DNA from: Opisthorchis felineus
Lineage: Eukaryota; Platyhelminthes; Trematoda; Opisthorchiida; Opisthorchiidae
Assembly (NCBI GenBank): GCA_004794785.1
Contig: SJOL01006485.1
Coordinates: 534,450-598,449, forward strand
Direction of reading: 5' to 3'
DNA length: 64,000 bases
The notes under the pieces were generated by a model. It was given only the letters and a program-made list of their open reading frames with translations. It had not been told where the DNA came from and ran no database searches. This document shows, in pieces, positions 49,990-61,579 of this stretch. The position numbers were made by a program, and so were the translations under genes. How positions within the stretch are numbered: position 1 is the stretch's first letter; every line of letters starts with the position of its first letter.

Positions 49990-52900
49990 TTTTCCTTGAT
50001 GCATGCTGTGTGGCCAATCTGAGCGTGTTTCTTTGTGATGTTGGGATATGGGCAGTAATAGCCATCAGGCGCGTCTGATTCTAGTTCAACGTCTTATAAA
50101 TACCCAAGCTGAAGTCAGGCTAAACTGCCGCAGAACTGAAGACCGGTGCACGTGGCACAATCACATGCACCAAAAGGTCATAATGCAGCCTTTTTAATGT
50201 TTATATTGATCGATAGCAGCCTTGGGGACATGGACAAAGGCGCCTAATGTCTCGTCTCCTTTGTCTACTAATATTTCTAGATTTCTTTATGGTCGTCCTT
50301 GTCCATTTTTCGGGACTGGGTGTAACATGACAGCCGGTAAATCATGGGATTACAGAGCGGACATACTCAAATTTAGATGAGTTTTAGTTGCAGAATTTCC
50401 AAGTTTTAGGCTATACAAATTTCAAGTTGGGGTTAGCTACCGTCCTAAATTTTCTGTAATGTTTTTCGTCTTCTTGTGATGGAAACTACAGTGGACTCGC
50501 TGATTCAAGTAGATTTACTCTTTTTGTAGATTATTCTGCTTGGCAACATAGGCTCACAACCCAAGCACGTCTGCGTCTTATTTCCCCTGTTGGATGCTAA
50601 ATGAAAATCAGTTTTTCTACCAGTAGGTGTGAGCCTACGAGAACCCATTCTTAAATCATAGGAGAACAAAACTCTTCCCAGTTACACAATCCCACGCAAA
50701 ATCAGACAAACAGAATAAACAGATAATCCCCAGATGGAATTTCTCTAAAAGGGTCTATGCATCAGAAAAGTGCCCAGCATGCGCAGCTCCTCACAAGTTC
50801 ATAGTAATTATTCTCCGTCTGAAGGGAACTCTGCCTTCCCAGTTTTTTCCTAACGTTCCAGCCACCTCCATTTTGGGCCTTTTTGTCGGTGGCTAGATTT
50901 CGCAGTTGCTGTTATGAGCTTCCGAGTAGCAATCGACATGGGGCAGTAAGACATTCAGAGAACGGCGATGAAAATGTAGCAGTGAGCTAAATTAGTGTAA
51001 TCGACTGCTGTTCTGGTTTAACCCCCGAGTTATCGCATCGACCTGTCTTTGGAACTCACTTGCTTTTGACTTCGTTGCAATAACGCTCAAGAGCAGTCCA
51101 TCCAGAATAAATGCGTATGTTATGGACATCGAGCATCTTTTAGTAGCAAGGGAATAACAGAAAAATCTCGAACTTTTGATTGGTAACGAGAGCACCAGAT
51201 TGTCAAATGCTGGCCGGCTAGGTGAGCTATTTAAAGCCCTAAAATGCAACCTCTGTAGTGCCCTCAAGTTAATCAAATATGAGAACTGCGTTCATACCAG
51301 AAATAGTCACACGATAAACGGAACACCCAAATACATAGGAAAGTGCATAAGCTGTAATTGCTGTAGACCGGCGCGCATGAAGCGTGACAGCAGGAAGCTA
51401 GAAAATAGAGCCTGCGGCGGAAGATGACTTCCGACGGGTTAAACGAGATGAAGTATGCTTTTTTCAGTAGCTGACATTTGTTAAAGTTGATGATGCGTCT
51501 GTACCGAGACTACTCTAGTCAGCGGTTTAGGCTACGTTAGGGAGCTTCAGAAAACGAGACGGAACATACCAATAAACCAGAACTCACGTCAATAGAAAAC
51601 AGTTACTCTATTGAAATAGGTAGAATTTTCTTTGTCTGAACAACGTAACTCTCTAATGAAGAACGCCGGACCTCAGTTAGATTCGCAGCAAATCTAACAC
51701 AAAATATTGCAACCTGATATGGAGACCTCAGGCTATTTGTTTGAAAAAGCGTGGTATTTCCGCAAGACTCCACATTTGTATGGGTAATTTAGACTAAATG
51801 ATATACGACCATATCCTATGAAGAAATATCTCAACCAGGAGATGACCTGTTACCCCACAATGGCCTCTACCTCAAGTGATAAGCGTTTCCGCCCCGCGAA
51901 CAAATAATAGTATCACCTGTGTGTATAACCGTAGCCCCAGTCTTAGTGAATGGAGGCTGGTGACTTTAGCCAGGATGTGATAGATCTCATTGGAAACCAG
52001 CTACTGTGAAAAAGTTAAGACCTGGAACGATTAACCCTGAAAAAGTGTGAAGCCATCCCATGACCACTTTGTCTTTACATGTAGATGAATTGGTTTGTTG
52101 CACTTTTAGTATGTGATTACATGACAACCAGTCTAACGCCTCCCTATTTCTGTTTCATGGTGTCCACCAAATGAGTTTTTGGACCAAAGATGTTTCCTCT
52201 TTTGTGCACATGCTTTGTCGATGTGCTTCACCGTGTCTCAGCTGGATGAATTTTGACATCACAAATTGTCTAGACTAGCGCCTTTACCAGAGGAGATGAA
52301 TTCAGCTATTACTGAGGTGAGAGGTCTAAACTACCGTACTTATTCAAGTGTCGTGTACCTCTGGCCACATCATCGGGTAGCAATATTACCTATCCTATTT
52401 GGCGAGTGTATGCATCCGAGTTCGATTGGTCGTTCACATGGTATTTTTGTTTTCATTTATTAAGGTGACAGGCTACGAATGTCAGTAAAACAACCCACTG
52501 CTAGGGTGACTACCAAACGCTTTTAGAACATTCAGAAGTTGGAAATACTTCGTAACTGCAGGAAACCGAATACGTATGTTGTGCGCAAATAGCAGATAAT
52601 TCTCCAGTTCGTACGCTCAATATAATCCCCGGCCTCCCGGGGTCGGCGACAAGTCATATTAACAGCATGAAGCAAAAGAACTCCGGCGCCCGTGGACCAA
52701 ACGCAAAGACTATCACAGGCGTGGCACCCTCACACAAAAAATCACCCGCGACCCGGTAGGGGCGATTTGGAGTGGCTTCGTCAGTTAAGAAAGAAATGGC
52801 TAGATCACCAATACTGAAGGACTCTTCGGTGTCCTTACCCTAACCCTGGAATGCCTAATACTGTTACACGTTATGAATAGATGAGAGTGTGACTAGACAG

Positions 52901-53055
52901 CCTGTAAGTAGAGCCGCTCCTTCTGTTAGACTAACCAGTACGTACCCCTTGCCCCCATCTGACTGAGTCCCTGTGTAGTACACTTTCACAGAGAGCAAAG
53001 GAACGAAATTCTTCGACAATAATAGTTCAATTAGTAGCTGCTCTGAAATTGTAAT
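49990..53055. other. No gene recognised
   Basis: Frames up to 94 codons (50992-51276 minus, 51176-51427 plus), antisense to each other, no motif. A GC-richer patch at 52640-52760 (ACCCGGTAGGGGCGATTTGG) could be an unidentified repeat. Confidence 0.42.
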
Positions 53056-53057
53056 GG

Positions 53058-53147
53058 AGAGAGGTTTGGTAAACAATCGATCGAGTTATTGTTTACCAAA
53101 CCTCTCTGAAACGGTGACTACCCAATCGGTCCCAAACATTTTCCAAG
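53058..53147. repeat. Truncated family D fold-back with perfect 20-bp hairpin
   Basis: Arms 53058-53077 and 53088-53107 are perfect reverse complements (GGTTTGGTAAACAAT / ATTGTTTACCAAACC). They are separated by 10 bases that begin CGATCG. The right flank (53108-53147: GAAACGGTGACTACCCAATC, then CCCAAACATTTTCCAA) is the terminus of family D. The left terminus is missing. Confidence 0.85.
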
Positions 53148-53149
53148 TA

Positions 53150-54238
53150 ATGGAGAGACTTCAGTCAGAATGGCACCAGCACACACACTAAAAGTATAAC
53201 AAAGTGGGTTGTAGAGGAGCTGAGTCGAAACGGTCAACACAATATGATCAACATCGTTCTTGACGATGGGGCTTCATGGAGTATGTAATCTGGTCGAACG
53301 ATTTGTTCGATTTTTGGTGCTTTTATGCTATTTACAAAGCAAATATATTTGACTTTAGGAGTTGCTATTGATCCGTCCACGACGGACAAGCTGATCTAAG
53401 AATGATTATTTCCTGAATATATATCAAACAGTCACCAAACGTTCATCTTTTACGATAGACCCTGGTGCGAACAATAAAATGCCATCAAAACAGTGTGTTC
53501 ATATTATTCTGTGATCCGTAGGGAACGACAAAAACTTCCACATTAATTTTCAACTCAGTGCCCCCCAACGCTGAAGTTCGCAAAGTATATGTGCTGCCAC
53601 AATTCGCGCGTAATGAGTCAGAATTGTGTATTCATAAAATCGTGAATACCTTTTAGGCTTTTTGCATAGCCTGGAAAGCCTAAGGTAGTTATCCTTTAAG
53701 GGAAACTGTAATTCTAGGGGAAAGCGCTGGTCTGGTGAGTCTTAAAAAAACAACTTTACCTCGGTCACGGAACTGTATGACCACCTTGAGAAAGAAATCT
53801 ACCCTGCAAGACAAGAGGGACATCACGTCCTTCCAGTGGATTGTCCTTAGAAGACCTAAAATGTCTTGAACCAGTGAAAACTACAAGGAACTTGCCTCAA
53901 CGATGATAGGATGTACTCACACTTTTATCTATTAGGATTTATCCCCTCAGTGTTCAGTTTGGTTCATTTCAGTTAACCAGCCATAAACCATGTGCTGAAG
54001 GGTGAGTTGGTTCCCGCTGCTACAGTTTGGGCCATCGAAATTTAGGAGATGAGGAAAGTTATAGCCAACGGTTAGAAGCAGTGAAACGATCAATTTACTG
54101 ACGCCAAAGCATTCTAGTTGCATGATTAAGTGGAAATCGGAGGGCTAAGCAGTGACTGTAATAATTTTGGTATAGGAGGGCCATTGACCCGACCCGGTGT
54201 CAGCGTTATTCTCCACTCACCAGTTACTTCTCGGGGAC
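53150..54238. other. No gene recognised
   Basis: No frame of note. A DDGAS reading at about 53262 recalls the retroelement protease motif, but it is isolated and followed by a stop. Confidence 0.45.
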
Positions 54239-54239
54239 C

Positions 54240-54790
54240 AAATACAGGAAGGTAGCTGTCGGTAACCCGGCCAAGTATTCGGCTTAGATATTTTATATTT
54301 AGTTGCTACGTCGTGAACTGTCCGCCTCTTTTCTGTTAAGCGCAGGGCTGGGAAAAAGAGCTCTGTGAAGCAAATATCCACCGATATATAAAGCACATGA
54401 CCTGATCAGTGTAATTTGTAAAGCGTGACCAGGTCTTTTATCGAGGGATGTCTTCTTCTTCCCAAAACTCTCACACGTGTCTTGAAACTGCCAACTCGAT
54501 GTTGTCGCTAAACTTGCTTATTGCTCCGAAGATTTCGATCATCAAATACAGTAAGTCTTTGGAACTCGTTTTTATGCAGTGCCCACGTCCCTGCCTCATA
54601 AATCAGGATAGATCGGACCGTAAAGGTGTATACTCTACTCTAGAACGTCAAATTGATAGTGAGTCAGCCCCACGGATGTCGGAGGTTGCAACTCCCCTAT
54701 GCTATTTCCAGACTGAACCCTTTGCCAGTCCGCTGGAACTTCTGTGTCTACCCAGACAGATAAATGGATCCGCTCTTCGGAAAAATTGAG
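54240..54790 (-). pseudogene. LINE C-terminal fragment (CR1/RTE-like, second type)
   Basis: On the minus strand: NLRHPWG, then VYTFTVRSILIYEAGTWALH, RLTVFDDRNLRS, RQHRVGSFKTRVRVLG and SGHVLYISVD. This follows the family pattern V-Y-N-A-x-V-R-x-x-L-L-Y-G-x-E-T-W, F-D-H-R-C-L-R-S-I, H-R-V-S-N-x-E-V-R-x-x-V-L-G and L-R-W-x-G-H-V-x-R-M. Stops occur before SRVYTF, after NKQV and after KLH. It differs from the plus-strand LINE at 17.9 kb (different thumb motif), so it is another family. The plus frame 54448-54789 is its shadow. Confidence 0.8.
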
Positions 54791-54799
54791 GTTCATGTA

Positions 54800-55738
54800 T
54801 GATTCTCAACAGTCTTTTAGGAGCACTTTGCGACTTGCGAGTGTGAAGCGCATACCAAAGCGTACGGCACAGTTATTTGGATTTTTTTAAATGGCTTGCA
54901 TCTATAGAAGATCTGGAACAAGGGTGGAAACACAGTCTGTGAACTCAGTGTCCGTGAGCAACCGACCCATGACCATTTCAACCCCCACGATTTCAGATGC
55001 GGGTCACAAAATTTCAGGACCATACTGTTAACATACGAAAAAAAGACAGTAACCTTGTGTATCACCGCTTGACGCAATTAACCAGATGACTGCTTGCCGC
55101 ATACCAGTTTACGGAGGAATGCCCCTCGCCGCGGAGTTGTTCATAGGAAAACACCAACTAAACAGCTACAGACTACTGGACAGGGAAGTCAAACTCTCAT
55201 ATGCACCTTGTTTTTAAAAAAAACTGAATATCCGTCTTCTTCTTGAACTCCCTTGGATATTCACTGACTATCACGCAGTTGTAAACGAATGCTGCAAAGA
55301 GTTCCAAAAATTCGGTAATAAATCCCACCTTCCATTAGATCAAGGCGGAGTTACGGGAAAACACATACTACTCTCATGCCTCATCAGTAGTATCCACCGT
55401 TAAACCGGTATGCCCAATACGACCTACAGCAACTTTGAGAGGGATAAAAGTTATATAAAACTACTCAGCTCAACGAACACTACCGTAGTTTTTGCCCATC
55501 CGCGGAGCCGAAAGCAGGTTTTAGATTAAGTTAAATGACTATCCTTGGGCGTTTGAATGTGTGGCTGTGTTCAAGCGCCCATGTCAAAGTAGAGGCATAA
55601 TCAGTGCATTTTTGTCCACCGTGAAATCTAGATTGTTGTTCATGAATTTGCCTCTACCGGCAGTCGATCAGCCTGTGCAGGAAAATGCGTCAAAGCAATA
55701 CGTGGGTGTCACGAAGGCATGACTAGACAAAAAAAGAA
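54800..55738. other. No gene recognised
   Basis: One 86-codon minus frame (54817-55077), unrecognised. It could include more upstream LINE sequence that I cannot read. Confidence 0.45.
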
Positions 55739-55739
55739 T

Positions 55740-55925
55740 CGTTCAGCTGTAACACCCTTTCGATGCCTAGCTGCCATGCCGCCCGAAGGAAGCACGAGGA
55801 CTGAGATATTGCCAGGTTGCCCAAGCCTAGACAGGAGAAGTTGAGATGCAGAAGTCGCTTTCGAACCACGGACCTTTCGGTAAGTAAATTCGTGCTGTAA
55901 TCATTGAGCTATCTTGTTGGGCCAT
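55740..55925 (-). repeat. tRNA-derived SINE-like fragment (family F)
   Basis: On the minus strand ATAGCTCAATGATTACAGCA (box A-like) is followed, after an anticodon-arm-sized gap, by GGTCCGTGGTTCGAAAGC (box B-like). Then come CATCTCAACTTCTCCTGTCT, AGGCTTGGGCAACC and a 3' tail ending near GAACGATTC. It is distinct from family B in its body. The acceptor ends do not pair, so it is not a functional tRNA. Confidence 0.6.
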
Positions 55926-55929
55926 ATGG

Positions 55930-56725
55930 TATGACTGCTATTCTTCAGCTCTTTATGAAAATTATAATCACCGTCACAGCCTCTTGTTCTGTCAGTATTC
56001 TGTTTTTGTTTCAGATTGTTTGTAGTAGTGCCATCTGATTACCTACCATGACTTTATTGCCTTTCAGAAGTGCAAGGCAAGAAGGGGGCCATGTTTCATT
56101 GAAGAAACTGTATTTAGGGCTGGAGTTCTGTTATAAATGCGTGGTTAGCGTGACCGTTCCGTTCGGGTTCAGTGAGTTCTTCGAAAGCCTGCGCCGAAGA
56201 TGGGTATCAACTACAAATTTGCCGACAAATGTACGTTTTCCTGGCTTCGTCGTGCAACCTGCATGTTCGTATCACTCGCCAGGATGACAATATACATCTT
56301 TCTTGCTGACTGAAGCAGTCGTGACAAATCTGAATGCAACCCATTTTCTTAGCTTTACGGTATTTATTTGCCCATTTTTTCTGGAAATGGCGGAAAATAA
56401 AACAATCACAAGCCTCCCTTTTTCTTTATAGAATTTGCGAAGAAACGGAAAAGGGAACGTGGTAACTTATGAGTAGTTTGCACACTAGTTGTGTCATGAC
56501 CACTTGCGATGGGGAATGACGTGGTTTTATCCTCTGAAAGTATTGTATGGTGTAACACCGTTTGAGAAGCCCTGGGTCAAACCTGAAATGAGGACTACGT
56601 TTAACCATAAGCTCATAATTAAATTTTGTGATTCTGCTTATTCCGGATAAGTAGTATTTAATCTGCAAATGGATGTTTATCAAAGTACGCGTAAAAGGGT
56701 TTGTTTGTGTAGAAATTGCGATTGA
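55930..56725. other. No gene recognised
   Basis: A 79-codon plus frame (56048-56287) and a 111-codon minus frame (56426-56761) without motifs; the latter runs into the repeat that follows. Confidence 0.42.
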
Positions 56726-56727
56726 CG

Positions 56728-56945
56728 GGGACCCGGAGACTAAGCCTACCTGCTGAGCCACGGTAAGGAGGAAACCAGTGATGGGCTATCCATAGTATCA
56801 TTCAGACACATTTTAGTGTGTTGAATATCGTTTCGATCAGATCACGAAGCCACCTCTGCGCAACATATACAGGCGAATGACACCACGAACCAGAGATTCA
56901 GGCAAATTTGACCTGAGTCTCCCATCAGCGTGAAAAAGAGTGTTT
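56728..56945 (+). repeat. Family A repeat, highly diverged
   Basis: Recognised by GACCCGGAGACTAAGCCTAC, CTGCTGAGCCACGG, GATGGGCTATCCATAG, CACCACGAACCAGAGATTCA and CTGAGTCTCCCATC in the right order. Core palindrome degraded (GTTGAATATCG only). Confidence 0.7.
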
Positions 56946-56949
56946 ATCG

Positions 56950-58018
56950 CAACTTACGAGCAATTCGTTTTTAACACGGGCTACAAGGTTGTTTGGGGTT
57001 CGGGAACCATTCCCAAAATTGGCAAGACCGGTAGTGGGCTGTGCGGAGCTTTGATTAACCCTATAAGTAGTGTTTGGGGGCCCGGTTCCCTCCACATTAT
57101 CCAGGAATACCACCTAGATAGGCATCCCAGGTGAAGCGGGTAACCGTGATTAAGACTGCGCTCTCGTTTTTGCTTATGTATTTCTCCGTTTCGGTCATGT
57201 TTCGCTTGATCAACCAATGAGAGGTTTTGCAGTCACAAGGGTTTCGTATTAAAAAGTTGAAGGAAGATTGCTCCCTACATTCGGATCTCTTATAAATCGA
57301 GGGCACAGTTCTGCACCAAAATAAAAATATGTTTCTGAACCTTTTTATTGCGTAGAGTAGATGAGACAATTGGCACGTTTTCTTCATTCGCCGACGCTGG
57401 TTACTTTTTGGTGGAGAAGCTGACAAGGCTTGGTTCAGGTTTCGTTTGCAGACTGCGAATGTCTTGGGTTAAGCTAGAGATTGAACCCCAGATTGTTGAC
57501 GCGCGAACCAAACCAGGTTTACCTGTAATCTGCAGATTAATTAGATGTTGCATGTGGAAGCAGTTAGCAAAATCCTGTCTTCCAAAATGTTCACATCTGA
57601 AATGGAAAGGGAGGAGCAGTCGGCCTTTGAGGGTGTACCACTGGTTGGTTGCGCAAACTGCGCCATAAAATGCAATGCTTACGAGAAGCCAATTTGGTCT
57701 GTATGGTGTATAGTATTCCAAGATATTTTTAGGTGAACAAAAACTCAATGGGGACTCTTCAACGAAACAGTAGATACGACAATGACTGACCTGGCAGGCT
57801 TATTGAAAGAAATGTGAAAAATGAAGAACACTAATTTTAGCGATTGTAGTGTCGCTGAAGTCTGCCTGTCTGCGCCTGCCTACATTCTGGCTCGTTGTAG
57901 CGTAACCCTCCTTCAAATATGGCTTGGTGGTGAACTTCAAGTACTATTCGCGCGATAAAAAACATGGTGATTTACTTCTCCGAAGTTTGCAGATCACACA
58001 TATTAAACTTTGGTAGTT
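56950..58018. other. No gene recognised
   Basis: Several overlapping frames of 60 to 115 codons on both strands (56925-57748), an unusual local density, but none is recognised. The two longest (57348-57668 plus, 57401-57748 minus) are antisense to each other. Confidence 0.42.
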
Positions 58019-58021
58019 GAG

Positions 58022-58175
58022 CAAGTGGCTGTTGATCTGTTCGCCGAGCTTGGCAACCCACTTGCAAACGTTTCGTCATCACTCGAGTACCGGTCACTGA
58101 TGACGTTTTCTTTAATAGTGACGAAACTTTTGCAAGTCAATTGTCAAGAACGGTGAACAGATCAACAGCCACTTG
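58022..58175. mobile_element. Family C short fold-back (MITE-like)
   Basis: A 154-bp element. The left arm 58022-58083 (CAAGTGGCTGTTGATCTGTT, TTGCAAACGTTTCGTCA) pairs with the right arm 58117-58175 (GACGAAACTTTTGCAAG, GAACAGATCAACAGCCACTT). The outer 20 bases match perfectly. The arm is the distal end of the PLE tail arm seen at 43.45 and 44.43 kb. No coding capacity. Confidence 0.87.
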
Positions 58176-58179
58176 ACCA

Positions 58180-60020
58180 GCTATAAATAAATGTGCCCCA
58201 GCTACTAATATACCATTGTCTTGTCAATTATTGAACTTTTACAAAAATTCCGACATGAAACCTCTTTCAGGAAAACTCTTAACTTCTCCATCCCGGAGTT
58301 TTGGTTAAATAACCAATTGTTCTAGCATTGTTCGATAACGGCGCTGTAGACCACGCCTCGTGTTCAGTCATCCAATAAGTTCCCGCTGTGAATCAACGCA
58401 AAATAAGTGAATACAAACGAGCTTCTCCAAACGGATTCTGGTGAGCATCCGGAGGTGCCGCGTGCATGTAGCACCCTGAAGGTTATCTCAAGCATGAACA
58501 CCAGATTAAATGCTGCCATAAAGCAACATGCTATATGTCGTTAATCGATTTTTTGATTCAGTCCGTGAGACTAGTTCCACGTGACTTCTTAAATGGCCAA
58601 CCAGTTGACACTTCGGAAAACTTTTTAGGACAAAGTGTACGTCACTAGCGGATCTGCGGTTTTTTGCACGCGTCCCTTCATCTGTGCCTCCGGAAATGGC
58701 GAAAGAGATCCACTGTATATGTGCGTTGGACTAAATCCATTCAAAGCGCACTTTGCCACAAAATGCTCGGAGTTTGATCCATGGAAAGTGATCTAAATTC
58801 CGATTTGAGAAGTACATTCTGAGCTACTGGCCATACATCCACTGGGTATTGATTCAATGTAGAACGACGCTTAGGTTGATTGGCCTAGGGTTGTTTTTTT
58901 AACTCCTCTAGGCAACAGAAAACAGACGGCACTCTGATGTGCACCCAAAGGCAATCTTCTCTTACCAGATGTCAGTATGTTACCGTTATGTGTACACTCC
59001 ACCACTGAACTGTTTGTTTCCTTACCATGTGCTTCCAAATACAATGTCCAACCGTGACAGTATCTGAAAGGTGCAGCCATCTATACCGGGACTACATTGA
59101 GGACAAAAAATCTCGGGCCATAAAATGGTTTTTGAATAACGGTTACTTACGGTCTTTCCTCAACATATCGAGGTTAAGGTGTTTAGTTGCCGAAAATATC
59201 TGCTAATATCAGAGGGACCTAATGCCTATCATCACAAAAGGGAGAAGATAGCTGTATGAAGTATTTATCATGCAGCAAATAGATTTTACAAAAGCAACGT
59301 CTAATTGATTGTTAGATGAAACCTTCTGCCGTCACGCGATCATCTTCTTCTTCAGTCCCTGTGGTTCCAGTTCACCTAACCTGTCCGAAAATTCGGTTAA
59401 TCGTAAATGACTTTTGTTTAGGAGATCAGCTTACTTGAATCGAACAGAAGGTCCAGTAAACCGTATAATTCCGTAAGAAGAAATCCACCCTTTTAGCAAA
59501 TTTTTATCCGAAGAAAATCGATTCTACAAACTGTTTATTTTTAAATGTGTGGTGACTTTCGTGAATAGCCGAAGTGCGCATTTACTAAAGCCTGGAAAGA
59601 GCAGAACATTTCGCATGTCACGTGGTGCACAGAGTATGAATGAACAGGTTCACTAAGGCTAGATTTGTTCTTAGTCTAAGAGCAGGGGAGAATTAGACAG
59701 TAATTCACACAGTTGGTATTATTCAATCGTGATTCCACTTTGGACAGATCATGAAGTTACACGAGGTGACCTGAAAAGAGAATGTTACTATCAAAGACCT
59801 GGTCCCTGAGTGGCTTCATTTTATTATACTAGGTGAGCACAATAATATTAGTAATAGTTCCATCTCGATGTTAAAAAGCCTTACTTTATAGTAAGTTTCC
59901 TCTAGTATAATAGTGAAACCGTGAAGTAAAAACTGAAGAACAAATGAAACTGACGACGTGATTAAAAATCTGTGTTCTTCATTTATATTCAACAAAGTGA
60001 TCATGAGGTTTATTCAGTCG
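58180..60020. other. No gene recognised
   Basis: Short frames only (69 and 62 codons). No repeats recognised. Confidence 0.5.
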
Positions 60021-60024
60021 ATTG

Positions 60025-60255
60025 GAAGATGTTTAGGACCAATTGAATAATCATCATTTCAAATCGGTTTGGTAAACAAACGGTATATTTATTGCTGGGT
60101 GAAGTTTCGCTGTTGATACGAAAACGAAGTTGAGCTTACCAGGTTGGTCAGACTTTAAGGGAGTAAGGGAACTAATCAGTGAGATTTCTTATGACTACCC
60201 GACTTGATCAGTGCATGGTGTCGGTCTAAAGTTCCTGAGTAACACTTATGATAGA
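60025..60255 (-). repeat. Family D single arm (PLE terminal region)
   Basis: Plus-strand landmarks: AATAATCATCATTTCAAATC, TATTTATTGCTGGGTGAAGT, TTACCAGGTTGGTC, GACTTGATCAGTGCATGGTG, TCTAAAGTTCCTGAG. On the minus strand it lies directly 3' of the PLE reverse-transcriptase fragment and includes AGCAATAAATATACC, a candidate polyadenylation signal. I infer a PLE 3' end. Confidence 0.7.
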
Positions 60256-60600
60256 TTGGTTATGGGAGTTTGTCAAGTTAAACAGGACTTTGTGACCTTA
60301 CTTTTCCAGTCTAGGACACCTTAATGGAATATTCCTTTTGGGTTTCGTTCACAGATTTTGTTGATGTGTAAGGGTCCAAAGTGTTAAGATATTGACAGAG
60401 TTCGTTAACGCTATCCTGTTTTATCACAACGAACGTGTCATCTACATGACGCCAGAAAACCCTCGGTGGACAGTCGAATCAGTCTAAAGCATTCTGTCTG
60501 CCAGTAACAGCCTCTCGTTACTTTCAGAGCGTCCGCTCTAGGAATATTCGTATACATCGAGTTGACACCAGAGCTAACGAGCACTTATGTATTTCTTTGC
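60256..60600 (-). pseudogene. PLE reverse-transcriptase fragment
   Basis: Reading the minus strand: GVNSMYTNIPRADAL near 60560-60515, then in another frame RHVDDTFVVIKQDSVNEL at about 60450-60397, then QYLNTLDPYTS. The S-M-Y-T-N-I-P and R-Y-V-D-D-T-F motifs are signatures of Penelope-like reverse transcriptases. Here the motif A Asp is Gly (S-G-V in place of F-D-V) and the Tyr before V-D-D is His. Only about 33 codons separate the motifs instead of the usual 80 or more, so there is an internal deletion, plus a frameshift. Non-functional. Confidence 0.78.
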
Positions 60601-60601
60601 C

Positions 60602-60960
60602 TTTGCACTATTTGCCTTGAGCTGATTTTACTTCCGTATCAAGTAATTCGAGGTCTGCAAGTGAAAGTGGGGAGTGAGGATCGTGGTTGACACGACATGC
60701 GCGGTGGCGGATATCAGGTAAGCGTTGGATGGTCTATTGGATCCTCCGTTTGTGGAATGACTTGGCCGCTGAGAAAGCAATTCAGGCGGAAGCGGGGAAA
60801 GCGCATGGCGGCTTACCAACCAGAGATTTTGGAATTCTGTTGTGCTTCATGCATCTAATGTTGAAAACGTGATGGCTCTCCAGTTTGTCTCCAAACTCGC
60901 CAGTCGAACATATTTACTTGACAATTTCTGAACACACGGTCCGTAGAGGTTTCCAATCAG
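60602..60960. other. No clear feature
   Basis: Moderately GC-rich. Antisense frames of 61 and 63 codons at 60628-60872 are not recognised. The 5' part of the PLE reverse transcriptase would be expected here on the minus strand, but I cannot read any motif. Confidence 0.4.
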
Positions 60961-60965
60961 AAGAA

Positions 60966-61375
60966 GTTTTGGACCGATTTAGTAGTCATCGTTTCGGAGA
61001 GGTTTGATGAAAAAACGGGGGATTTACTGCTGGGCGAAGTTTCGCTTTTGACAAAAAAGCTTCATCAGGCCAAGTGAGTAAGTAACCAGGTTGATCGGGT
61101 TTTAAAGCAGTCAGTAAGCATCAGTCATCCCCACTAACCAACAAACAGGAACTTCAGACCGACACCCAGCACTGATCAAGTCGGCTAGTCATCAGAAATC
61201 TTACGGACTAGTTCCCTGACTACCTTAAAACCTGATCAACCTGGTTAATTACTCACTTGACCTGGCAAAGATTTTGTGTCAAAAGCGAAACTTTGCCCAG
61301 AAATAAATCCACCTCTGGATCCTCTTTGAAACGATGACTACCCAATCTGTCCCAAACATTTTCCAATTTGTTGAC
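60966..61375. mobile_element. Family D long fold-back
   Basis: A 410-bp palindrome. The left arm (about 60966-61115: AGTAGTCATCGTTTCGGAGA, CTGCTGGGCGAAGTTTCGCT, AGGTTGATCGGGTTTTAAAG) pairs with the right arm (about 61215-61375: ACCTGATCAACCTGG, GCGAAACTTTGCCCAGAAAT, GAAACGATGACTACCCAATC). The loop contains AACTTCAGACCGACACCCAG, also present in the single arm at 60.2 kb. Confidence 0.85.
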
Positions 61376-61377
61376 AA

Positions 61378-61575
61378 CTGTTCGACAGCAACCTCATGAG
61401 TCGTATATTACATCTGGACAACCTATTGTGTTATCTCGAATGTCATGCCAAATGAGACATCAGACGGAATTATGTAGCATCAGCTGGAGAGGACTATCAT
61501 AAACGACAAATTCAACCAGACTCAGTTAAGTCATCCGTCAAAACCAAATCGGTGTGCAAATGAGAGTATTTGGTA
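61378..61575 (+). repeat. Family A repeat
   Basis: Directly follows the D palindrome: GTTCGACAGCAACCTCATGA, TTATCTCGAATGTCATGCCA, AAATGAGACATCAGACGG, CATAAACGACAAATTCA, CCGTCAAAACCAAATCGGTG, TGCAAATGAGAGTATTTGG. Core palindrome partly lost. Confidence 0.8.
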
Positions 61576-61579
61576 GGTT

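Noticed and set aside
53255..53290. DDGAS reading resembling a retroelement protease
   Set aside because: Isolated five-residue match followed by a stop; no gag or RT nearby.
54448..54789. 113-codon plus frame
   Set aside because: Antisense shadow of the minus-strand LINE fragment.
57097..57426. 109-codon minus frame considered as a PLE or LINE piece
   Set aside because: No RT, GIY-YIG or endonuclease motif could be aligned.
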